NCBI GenBank assembly: GCA_016271365.2
Contig: CM028131.1
Coordinates: 171,000,501-171,064,500, forward strand
Direction: 5' to 3'
Source: Neoceratodus forsteri
Taxonomy: Eukaryota; Chordata; Ceratodontiformes; Ceratodontidae
Length of the DNA: 64,000 nucleotides
The notes below the pieces were generated by a model. That model did no database searches. It was not told the origin of the DNA and saw only the letters and a list, made by a program, of their open reading frames with translations. Below, in pieces: positions 55,479 to 64,000 of the stretch. Within the stretch, counting starts at the first letter, position 1, and each line of letters opens with the position of its first letter. A program made the position numbers and the translations under genes.

Positions 55479-56946
55479 TTTTGTTCAACCTATCCATTAT
55501 CTCATTTTTTGGTATTATCATGGGGGAACTAGTAGCATCTCTTATATAATCCTGATTAAAACTAGATATTTTATTTCTTTGATATACATTACAAAAATAT
55601 TCATTAAAGTCACTAGTCATTTGTTGTGGGTCCCTTAGCTCTTGATCTTGTAGTTTTATAGGGCCCACCTCTCTAATGTTAGTTCTATTATTAATGTAGG
55701 CAAAGAAAACCCTGCCATTGTCCTTGGTATGAGCAAATTTAAATTTGAGGGCTATTTTTTGTTTCTTTATTATATTTTTAGTGTATCTTAACTGTTTTTT
55801 ATAGGCATGGATACTAAATAAATTATTATCCCTTTTCATTGCTCGATATGCCTGTTTTTTTTTTTTTATTACATTGTTTATGAACTTTGTTGTTGTACCA
55901 AATAGGAACTTTCCCCGATTTATTATAATATTATTTTAGGGGTACAAAATCATTTTCAAGTTTTAAGATATGTTCCTTTATTTTCATCCATAATGTTTAG
56001 ACTGTATCATCCTTAGAATTCCAGTTCCAGTATTTCAGGTCATGTCTTATTTTATCAAAGTCAGCTTTATAATAGTCCCTTACTTCTGTCCTACTTTTTA
56101 ATATAGATGGATGGTCGCAGTATTTAAAATAAATGATGTTATGATCAGAGAAAATTAATGGTTCCCTAATTTCTAAGGTAATTACACTATTCGCATTATT
56201 TGTTAATACCAGGTCTAATACATTTGTAAGCCTAGTGGGGCTGTCCACTAATTGTCTCAGCCCATTCTCATAAAATAGATTAATTCCTGCTCCTGTCTAT
56301 TTTTTGATGTACCATGATTCCATTCAATCCCAGGGGCATTAAAATCACCCATTAGTAAAATGTTCTTATTAAGTATTTGTTTTTCAATGGACAGCATTAG
56401 CTCTGTGTTACTTGGCATATCATAGAAACATAGAAACATAGAAACATACAATTGCCAGCAGATAAGGATAGCTTGGCCCACCTAGTCTGCCCATTTCCCT
56501 ACCTAACGGACAAGCTGCAGATCCTAATTAACCAACAGCCTACTCAATATCTGGGGGTCTATATATTATTCCCAACCTGAGTTGTTTTCCCCCCAACAGG
56601 TATATGTCTACCCATAGTTCATCATATGCTTTAGGTGTATGAATTATGTCAATCTGCTTACAATCGATACTGTTTTTGACAAATAATGCTACCCCACCCC
56701 CTTTCTACCCACCCTGTCCTGTCTGAAAAGTTTATATCCATCAATATATGTATTATTAATGTCTTTGATAGACCACCAGGTCTCTGTTATAGCTGCAAAA
56801 TCAATCTCATTATCTTTCAAAATGTATTCCAGATCAGCCATTTTAATGGCATTCAAACTTCTTGCATTCAAAACCAAACAAGTCATCCCTTCCTTACTTC
56901 TCTTTTGCTTCTTAGGTGCCAGTGATATTGTTTTATTTTTGGGCAT
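55405..56946 (-). pseudogene. CR1 endonuclease and linker, split by a CR1 tail
   Basis: The endonuclease begins near 56946 with MTCLVLNARSLNAIKMADL and IDFAAITETWWS. GIIYRPPD precedes the inserted tail, and MPSNTELMLSIEKQ with LLMGDFNAPGIEWNHG follows it. Then VLDLVLTNNANSV and FSDHNIIYFKY carry the SDH motif. The linker (YYKADFDKI; FAHTKDNGRVFFAYINNR; DFNEYFCNVYQRNKI) follows to 55405. There is a frame change near 55980 and a T-run near 55860. Confidence 0.85.
56422..56546 (-). mobile_element. 125-bp CR1 tail insertion
   Basis: A 3'-terminal piece of a CATAGAAACATAG-type CR1 inserted in the endonuclease of the host CR1. ATATC flanks it (56417-56421, 56547-56551). Removing the insert and one ATATC restores IYRPPD-MPSNTEL in frame. 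The 3' end carries three AGAAACATAG units and the 5' end is truncated in the 3' untranslated region. Confidence 0.88.
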
Positions 56947-57014
56947 ATGCTTATCCCAACACCCCCTGTTTACATGTTTTTTGAGACTACCTCATGGAAT
57001 CTGACCCCTAACTT

Positions 57015-57348
57015 TCATGTGCCTTTTTTATTTAAATGTAAGCCATCTTGGCTGTAGAGATCAAGCCTGTCATTGTACTCTTCATAACTTGTTAAATAAG
57101 TCACATCATTTTCACACCTTTTCCTGAGCCAGTTGTTGTATTGCTTAATTTTAATAGCTCTATATTTACTTGCTCTTGGCACTGGTAATACTTCTGAAAT
57201 TATAAGTTTTGCTTTATGTTGTTTAGCAACTTCATACATCATAATCGAATCCTCTATTACATCAGTGACAGTTCTATGACTCAAATCGTTTGTTCCAACA
57301 TGCACAAGAAGTTTTATGGGTGTACTGACATCTTTTAGTATACTTTAG
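57015..57348 (-). pseudogene. CR1 ORF1 esterase, C-terminal half
   Basis: The minus-strand frame reads IKLLVHVGTNDLSHRTVTD (block III Asn), KLIISEVLPVPRASKY, IKQYNNWLRKRCEND and DLYSQDGLHLNKKGT (catalytic Asp-His block). The nucleophile Ser block is missing because the element is 5'-truncated at 57348. The frame is open for about 105 codons with no internal stop. Confidence 0.82.
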
Positions 57349-58445
57349 TATATTTGTTACAACTGTGAAACATAATGGGAATTCACATAATTTTCACATT
57401 TTAGCAAACCAAATGTCTTTGTAATATTGGCAGAAGGTATGTGAACACCCCATTTTTGGATTCCAGAAAGACAGCACTGATTACAATGGTACCACATTTA
57501 TGTACTTTTACAGTACCTTTACCACGGAAGTCTGGTAAAAGTAAGCCTTGAACACACACGGTGGCAAATGTATTTCACAGGGGAACAGTTTGGGTTCATA
57601 ATGGAAAACACACAGCATTGATTCTCTAGCCTGTAGATCCAGGACCCTATGGCACTGCCAGAAAAGTATATATTTTCTGAAACTGCTCAAAACAATGAAT
57701 GCCACGTTCTTGAATTTTTGGATTATGCAAGCAGCATTTTTTCACCAGTATCATATTTATGGGCCTGTACCACAGAGGTCTAGCAAAAAATAAGCTTGAA
57801 ACAATAGGGCCCTTTGTGTAGTTTAAAGTGAAATAAAAAAAAAAAACATTGGGTTCACAATGGAAAATGCACAACATTGTTTCTCCAGCCTATAGACATT
57901 CAGGACATATAGAACCATAGGAAAAGTCAATGTTTTCGGAAACTGCACAAAATACTGATTGTAAACATGGATAACAATTCCCACTACCTAAATATTTACT
58001 ACCCATAAACATCCTTTACATTTGGTGCAGCAGTGAATACTAATGGAAACGTCATGATTGTCACATTTTAGCAAACCAAATGTCTGTGTTACATAGGCTA
58101 CTAGAATATGAACACCAAGTTTGTGGAGAGAGTACTCATTACTCTGGTACCGAAGTTATGTGCCTTTACATCAGAGATCTGGCAGAAATAAATGATAAAC
58201 ACACTGGTGCTAAGTGTATTTTAGAGGGGGGAAAATATGCGTCCATAATGGCAAATGCACAGCATTGTTTTTCTGATCTAACAAACCCCAGAATGTCATG
58301 TTACCATAGGAAAAGCATACATTTTCTGAAACAGAGCAAAATGCAGGTTTTAAACATAGTTAATACTGCCCACTATCCAAGGTTTTCTATCCTTTATACT
58401 CCTCTATGTTTGGTACAACTATGAAAAAGAATGGCAGTTTGCACA
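57349..58445 (+). repeat. Anonymous repeat, three tandem units of up to 380 bp
   Basis: Units start with TTGTTACAACTGTGAAA- and ATTTTAGCAAACCAAATGTCT-type sequence near 57355, 58028 and 58410 (the last truncated), with an internal unit near 57730 lacking its start. Landmarks shared by all are TTATGTACYTTTACA, CAGAGGTCTGGCA, AATGGAAAATGCACARCATTG and AGGAAAAGTATATATTTTCTGAAA. All are in the same orientation. A fragment of the unit (CAAATGTTTGCTACCCATAA) precedes the CR1 at about 53892, so the array was continuous before that insertion. Confidence 0.82.
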
Positions 58446-58547
58446 ATTTTCACACTATTGCAAACCATATATCTATATATAATAGGATGCAGGTACATAA
58501 ACACATCACATTATTCTTGGATTCTACCGATAGTGTTAACTAAGGCA

Positions 58548-60015
58548 ACAGCTTGCTGTTCAAAGGAAGTAAGCAAGGGGATGAGGAGGAGAAGGCTGCT
58601 GTGGTTCTCAAAGAATGTGGCTAAGTTGGTAAAGGAGAAAGAAAACAGCATTTAGGGAGTACAAGGAGAACATGACTGAGGTGGACTGGGAGGTACATAT
58701 GGAAAAGCAGAGGGAGGCAGGAAGCAGCAAAGGAACAAACAGAGGAGAGGATCACCAAGGAGGTCAAAAAAGGGGATCAAACTTTCTTCAGGTACTGTAC
58801 GTGAGTAAAAACAGGAAAGTAAGGGGGTGGGATAGTGAGAATTAGGAGGGTAGTGGGGATTGAGCAGAAGAGGACAAGGAAAAAGCTAAAATTTTAAATG
58901 GGCACTTCTGCTCAGTCTTCATAGTAGAGGGAGGGTGGACCAACAAGTATCAGAAGGCACTGGGGGGGCGGGGTCATGGACACAAGTTCATTTTTGGAGG
59001 AGAGAGTCTGGAAGGATTTGAAGTCCTTAAGAAGAATATGGCAATGGGACAGGTTAGGTTTACTCATGGGTTCAAAAAGAACTGAGCAAAGTACTAGTCG
59101 CCCCCTGGCAACATTATTTGGCAACCTATTTGAGATGAGTGTAGTTCAAGAGGACTGGAGAAGGGCCAATATGGTCCCTCTGCACAAGAGCAGCAGCAGC
59201 AAGGAGGCTAGCAACTATAAACCAGTCAGCCTCACATTCGTGGTGAGGAAAATAACCCTGCTGAAAGACAGACTGATGGAGTACATTGAGGTATATGGGC
59301 TGAAGGATCACAAGCAGCATGGTTTCACAGGGTTGTCATGTCAAACAAATCTCACAGATTTCATTGACTGGGTGAAAAGGAAGGTAGATTGAGGAGGGCA
59401 GTGAATGTAGCCTATCTTGACTTCAGAAAGGCCTTCGACACTGTACTGCACAGGAGGCTAGTAAAGAAACTAAGAAGCCTAGGGGTTGGGAAGAAAGTGG
59501 TAAGCTGGCTATCAAACTGGTTGAAGGATGGGAGGCAGAGGGTGGTGGTAAATGGCAGACACTCATGGGATGGGAGAGTGATTAGCAGGGTACCATAGGG
59601 ACCAATACTGGAACAAGTTCATTTCAATGTCTTCTAAAGTGACATTGCTCAAAAAATTGAAGGGAAGGTGTATCTCTTTGCAGATGACACAAAAATCTGC
59701 AGTGGGGTGGACACTCAGGAAAGAGTGGAAAGAATATGAAGGGATTTGGAAAAACTAGAGGAATGGTCTAGGGCATGGCAGCTGTATTTTAATGCTACAA
59801 CGTGCAAAGTCATGCATGTGGGGCAGGGAAATTTGGGAGCAATATGTAAGAAAAGGGGTGCTGACAGACAGTCACCAAGCAAAACAAAAAAAGGTCCTTG
59901 TGGTAATCATGTCTGATGATGTCAAGGTGTCAAGGCAGACTGAACAAGCAATAGGCAAAGCTAGTGGGATGCTTGGGTGCATATGGGGGGGGGCATTAGT
60001 TGAGATATTTTATTG
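58548..60015 (+). mobile_element. CR1 LINE fragment, plus strand
   Basis: Linker and RT on the plus strand: RRRLLWFSKNVAKLVKEKE, FLEERVWKDLKSLR, VQEDWRRANMVPLHKSS, HGFTGLSCQTNLTDFIDWV, AYLDFRKAFDTVLHRRLV, QRVVVNGRHSWDGRV, a FADDTK box near 59680 and VSRQTEQAIGKASGMLGC. Several stops break it (59392, 59598, 59637). It ends within the post-RT region near 59990 without a 3' tail. Confidence 0.82.
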
Positions 60016-60030
60016 TATAGTAATGCAGTA
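60016..60030. repeat. Left 15-bp target duplication of the ORF1-only retroelement
   Basis: TATAGTAATGCAGTA matches TATAGTAATGCTGTA at 61378-61392 at 14 of 15 positions. Its length is typical of L1-type target-primed insertion and longer than the 4-5 bp seen at the CR1s in this window. Confidence 0.85.
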
Positions 60031-61023
60031 TCTACAACAAGAAGGCAGCAAAATATACAACCAAAGCATTTCCAAAGTGACCCTTCTCAACCATTCTCTC
60101 CTGTTGAAGCTGGGGGAGGGTATATGATGGAGAAACTGGGTTTAACGCTGGAGAAAATCTTAGCATGGACTGAATGCAGTGACCGTCGATATGAGGCATT
60201 GATGAAAAAGACAGAATTTTTGCAAACAGAATTGAGTAATGTTAAAATTATGGCAGAGGCGACTAAGGGAGTTACTATGGATAATTCTGCAAAATTAGAT
60301 GAGCATGCTGCTAAATCAATGACCATAGAAGTGAACTGTGTGAGCCTGATGTGGAACAACTTTAATATAAATAGAAAATTAGAGAGTGCAGAAAATCTGT
60401 TACGATATAAAAACATTCAAATTTTGGGAGTTCCAGATCAGCTGGAGACAGATTTTGACTCTACAAGAGACTTAGTTAAAGATATACTGATCACCACCTT
60501 TGATTTACCAAAGGAGAATCCCTCTCTAATTGTGGAGGCTTTCCGATTATTCAAACAAGAGAGAAATTTAACATCCCCAATGAAAACAACAATTTTAGTG
60601 ACTTTTGGCTTTGATTCCGATCTTGACTACATCTTTAAACTAGCCAGGCTCAGGGGGGCTTTGGAATACAAAGGCTCCAAGTACTATATTTAACCCGACT
60701 TTTGCTATGCTACACAATAATGGAGGAGGACATTTTTGTCATATGGCCAAGAAATTTTGGAAATTGGTGCACAATTTTCTTTGTTGACACCTGCCAAGGT
60801 AAAAGTTGTTAAGGGTGGAAAAGTTAACATGTTTTTTGATGTAGACCAGCTTACTGCTTATCTTCACGCTCATTATTCTACCCAGGGGATTGAGGGGTCA
60901 CTTGTTTTATCACCTACATCGCCAGAACATGAAATTCTAGAGAATCAGGAAAAAAAAATGATCTATAAAGGATTTAAGGTTTGCTTAATTGGACTGACTG
61001 ACTTGGAGGGTATTATGAAATAA
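60031..61023 (+). pseudogene. L1/Tx1-type ORF1 (coiled coil, RRM-like, C-terminal domain)
   Basis: One frame of about 330 codons with two TAA stops (60691-60693 and 60718-60720). Predicted layout: a hydrophilic N-terminus; a coiled-coil segment from KLGLTLEKILAWTE through ELSNVKIMAEATK to NRKLESAENLLRY; the RRM-like core ENLLRYKNIQILGVPDQ, LIVEAFRLFK and ILVTFGF; and a C-terminal domain with WRRTFLSYGQEILEIGAQFS and VNMFFDVDQLTAYL. This is the L1/Tx1 ORF1 nucleic-acid chaperone architecture. Codons between the stops (PDFCYATQ) fit the conserved motif at the RRM/C-terminal domain junction, so the stops are mutations. Confidence 0.8.
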
Positions 61024-61377
61024 ATTAAAATTTAAAAGTAATGAGGTCTTTAGGGGAGGCATTTGATATGACGAAATAATAATTTTGTGGCGTGTTAAAT
61101 GTATAAGGCTGCTATCATTGGTTTTGTACCAATCATGTATGTTTTATTTTTCATTCCCCCCTTGTTTGGTCTGGGTCTATCTTTTTATGTTTAAAGGTAT
61201 GCACTAAGGAAAATGATGTTTGAATTGATGTTTAAAGATTTTGTACCTATGATGGGCTTTGTGGCTTATGGGTTCATGTACGTATCATGATTTGGTTTAT
61301 GTGAGTGGTGTACATGAGTGCATATTGATTTTGTATACATAAAAGATGAAATTAATAAAATAATATATGAGAAAATA
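60031..61377 (+). mobile_element. ORF1-only (HAL1-like) L1/Tx1-type retroelement
   Basis: A self-contained 1347-bp unit: an L1/Tx1-type ORF1 (60031-61023), about 350 bp of AT-rich untranslated sequence, and an A-rich end (ATAAAAGATGAAATTAATAA...GAGAAAAT). It is bounded by the 15-bp duplication. There is no trace of endonuclease or RT between ORF1 and the 3' end. Simple 5' truncation of a two-ORF LINE cannot give ORF1 plus tail without ORF2. The unit therefore looks like an internally deleted, half-LINE type element, analogous to mammalian HAL1. Confidence 0.75.
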
Positions 61378-61392
61378 TATAGTAATGCTGTA
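61378..61392. repeat. Right 15-bp target duplication of the ORF1-only retroelement
   Basis: TATAGTAATGCTGTA follows the A-rich end and repeats 60016-60030 with one mismatch. Confidence 0.85.
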
Positions 61393-61461
61393 GATTATAA
61401 TGCATGATTGTATGAATCTGGATTTTAATATGTTTCTTATTTTGATTTATGTGTATGTATG

Positions 61462-63133
61462 GACATACGAAATTGCCAGCAGATACAGGCCATCCAGTCT
61501 ATCTAGTCTGCTCGAGTGTGCAGCACTTTAGTCTATTACACTGCAGCTGCTCCCTCCCTATATGCCCTCCCCATCCCTCCCGGTTTGTACTCTCCCCTTG
61601 AATCTCTCAAACCCCTCTTGAAGCCCCCAACACTCTGCAGTGATACGACTTCTTCTGGCAGAGCGTTTCACCCTGCCACCACCCATTCTGTGAAATAGTG
61701 CCTCTTCAGTTCCCTCTTGAACCTGCCCCCTTCCAACTTCATAGAGTGTCCCCTGGTTTCCCTTCCACCCTTCAGATTAAACATACACTTGGTGTCTACT
61801 CTGTTCAAGCCCTTCAGGTACTTGAAGGTCTCAGTCATATCCTCGATCTCACTTCTTTCCTTCAGGGTATACATACTGAGCTCTCTCAGTCTCTTCTCAT
61901 ATGGTCTGTCCCCCAACCCTAGGATCATTTTTGTTGCCCTGCTCTGTACCCCGTCCAGTAGTTTGATGTCCCTTTTTGAGTAGGGGCAACAGAATTGCAT
62001 GCAGTACTCTAGGTGCAGTCTCACCAGGGACCTGTACAGGGGCAAGATGACCTCCCCACTCCTAGAAGTAATCCCCCTTGCTGTGCACCCTAGCATCCTG
62101 TTTGCCTTCACTGCTGTCTTCCTGCACTGAGCAGAGTGGTTCATCTCCCTGGTTAATAGCACTCCCAGATCCTTCTCCTTGGATTTTGTTAATGGGACAC
62201 CCTCCAGCCAGTAGTTGTGTCCTGAGTTCTTGCCTCCTAAATGCATCACTTTGCACTTCTTGGCATTGAAACCAAGCTGCCAAGTGTGAGACCATTCCTC
62301 AGTTTTGCCAAATCCTCCTGAAGTACTTTTGCCCCCCCATCTACCTCAGCACAAATCTTTGTGTCATCTGCAAAGAGACTGATCTTGTTCTTAATCCCTA
62401 CTGCAATGTCAGCTATGAAAATGTTAAACAGAACCGGTCCCAGCACAGAGCCCTGTGATACACCACTTGTTACTGCCCTGGGTTCAGATGCCTCCCCTCC
62501 TCCACTACTACCTTTTGCTGTCTACCCTGCAGCCAGATCTCGACTGATTTCCTCCCTGCTCCTAGACTCTTCAACTTTTAAATCAGCCTACCGTGTGGCA
62601 CGGAGTCAAAGGCCTTGCTGAAATCCAAGTAGAGGACATCCACTGCATGTCTTCTGACCAGTGCCCTTGTAACCCAGTCATAAAAATCAACTAAATTCAT
62701 CTGGCAGGATCTGCCTGAGACAAACCTGTGCTGCCTACTGTCCTGGAAATTGTTATCCTCAAGAAATTGCACCAGTTTTTCTTTGAAGATTGTCTCCATC
62801 AGTTTTCTTACAGTTGCAGTAAGGCTCACTGATCTGTAGTTCCCCAGTTCATCCTTGGACCCACTCTTATGGAGAGGTAACACATGTGCTTCCCTCCAGT
62901 CCTGGGCATGCACCCCGAGTTCAGAAAGGTATTGAACATGTCCGCCAATGGCCCTGCTAGGACCTCTGCCAACTCTCTCAGTACCCTGGGGTGGACTCCG
63001 TCTGGGCCAGGTGCCTTGTCTACTTTCAGGGACTTAAGGCCCTCCCTCACCCTTTCCACCATGATTTCCCCATTCATGGTTGTTTCTCCCCATCCGCTTC
63101 CACCTCATCCTTCCTCTCAGGTACGGGCCCATC
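61462..63133 (-). mobile_element. 5'-truncated CR1 LINE, another subfamily
   Basis: The 3' end near 61462 lacks the AGAAACATAG motif of other copies but keeps the CATCCAGTCTATCTAGTCTGC block. The minus strand encodes LKGLNRVDTKCMFNLKGGRE, PLYRSLVRLHLEYCMQFCCP, a FADDTKIC box near 62380, YLDFSKAFDSVPHGRLI, NYRSVSLTATVRKLME and VDKAPGPDGVHPRVLREL, and ends upstream of it near 63133. There are frame breaks at 62246, 62446 and 62578. The RT GVPQGS block is decayed. Confidence 0.85.
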
Positions 63134-63137
63134 TAGT

Positions 63138-64000
63138 AGTAAGTAGTAGTAGTAAAATTTTATTTATACAGAAAATTATGCCATTAGGGATTCGAGAATC
63201 CCTATTTACAAGGCATCCCTGTATTTGTACAAAATAAATATACACAATACACACCATAAAAATACAATTATCATACAATTAAGTACATACAGTCATTTCA
63301 TTTATATAAACAGCCAATCATCATATATTCATAACAATCAAACTTCACCTGTTACACAAACATTTAAAACGCAGCTCTTGTTTCACTGCTGTCTTATATT
63401 CTGATAATGACAGATTTGTGTCCCGGGTGGGGTGCCTGTTCCAACTCTTTGAAACTTTATACTGAAAAGTCATTGTGCTATATCTGTTTCTAATTTTTGG
63501 TATGAGATATACTCTCGCTCCAGAATTTCGTTAATTTAATCCATGTTCCGTTTTTTTTAAATTGTACAATAGGTGATTTTGTAAATTACTCTTATGTAAA
63601 CCTTTTATTTGTGTTAACCAAAAAACCTCTGCCCTCTGTTCTAATGAGTTCCATCCCAGCCTTGAATACATATCACAATGATGGGTACCAAAGTCACATT
63701 TTAACACAAATCTAGCTCATTTATTATTTAAAACATCCAGGTTGTGTACTTGTTTTTTTGAGGTGTGTCTATAGATATGGCAACCGTAATCAATCACAGG
63801 AGAAGTAGTTGGTTTACTATACTCAGTCGCATTTCCCTTGTTAAACAATTTGATATGCGCCTCATAACCCCTAGTTTTGAGGGTTTTTTTTTTTATAAGT
63901 TCAGTCACATGTTGTTCAAAGTTCAATTCCTGGTCGATTATGACCCCCAGATATTTGTAATGCTGGGTTTGCTCTAATATTTTCCCATCCTGTGTCCTAA
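63138..64000 (-). mobile_element. LINE 3' part (L2-like), runs off the window
   Basis: The 3' end shows a TAG/TAA-type trinucleotide run (AGTAGTAGTAAAATTTTATT). On the minus strand, 63717-64000 encodes HYKYLGVIIDQELNFEQHVT, YEAHIKLFNKG and PVIDYGCHIYRHTSKKQVHN, equivalent to the YLGxxLD, LL and IDYGxxxY blocks after the RT palm. The rest of the element lies beyond the window end. The exact clade is uncertain. Confidence 0.7.

Larger units (their letters stand above)
53926..57348 (-). mobile_element. CR1 LINE with ORF1 esterase, 5'-truncated
   Basis: It interrupts the anonymous repeat array, with TATAT on both sides (53921-53925, 57349-57353). From 5' to 3' on the minus strand it has the C-terminal part of an ORF1 esterase, the endonuclease, the linker, the RT and the C-terminal region. 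It is AT-rich and clearly different from the 41.7-47.4 kb CR1, so it is another family. A 125-bp CR1 tail is inserted in its endonuclease. Confidence 0.85.

Overview
The window looks like gene-poor DNA from a large, repeat-rich non-mammalian vertebrate genome, amphibian-like or lungfish-like. I infer this from the repeat mix: many CR1-type LINEs whose 3' ends carry the CATAGAAACATAG-type motif, L2-like LINEs, a MIR-like CORE-SINE, an L1/Tx1-type ORF1, a Penelope-like fragment, and remnants of Harbinger, hAT-like and Mutator-like DNA transposons. I recognise no host protein-coding gene, rRNA, functional tRNA or CRISPR array. The species cannot be fixed by eye.

Layout. 1-2319: unannotated DNA with a hairpin and one copy of a dispersed repeat. 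2320-17148: a four-level nest. A decayed Harbinger-like element (2320-3375 and about 12999-17148) appears to be split by a CR1 on the minus strand. That CR1 is itself split twice: by a younger 5'-truncated CR1 (4063-5622, 5-bp target duplication GTCAT) and by a 5.7-kb hAT-like element (7140-12835, perfect 8-bp target duplication GGCTTGAC) that carries minisatellites and no recognisable transposase. 18.9-20.5 kb: a diverged 26-bp minisatellite followed by inverted units. 21.0-22.5 kb: a CR1 interrupted by a MIR-like SINE. 24.2-34.8 kb: older CR1 fragments, a Penelope GIY-YIG remnant and L2-like fragments. 34.8-40.5 kb: an L2-like LINE containing a CpG-rich array with a unit of about 106 bp, then a 77-bp array and a Mutator-like transposase remnant.

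40.9-49.8 kb: an L2-like LINE cleanly split by a near full-length 5.7-kb CR1 (41668-47371). This CR1 has an ORF1 with an esterase domain, an ORF2, and a 5' region made of two nearly identical 233-bp monomers. 51.9-58.4 kb: a four-copy anonymous repeat, split by a second esterase-bearing CR1 (53926-57348) that has a 125-bp CR1 tail inserted in its endonuclease. 58.5-61.4 kb: a CR1 fragment followed by an ORF1-only retroelement (60031-61377) bounded by a 15-bp target duplication. 61.4-64.0 kb: another CR1 and the start of another LINE.

All coding sequences found belong to transposable elements and nearly all carry stops or frameshifts. The points most worth follow-up are the ORF1-only retroelement, the CR1 5' monomers, the minisatellite-loaded hAT-like element, and an unrecognised minus-strand reading frame inside the Harbinger-like element.
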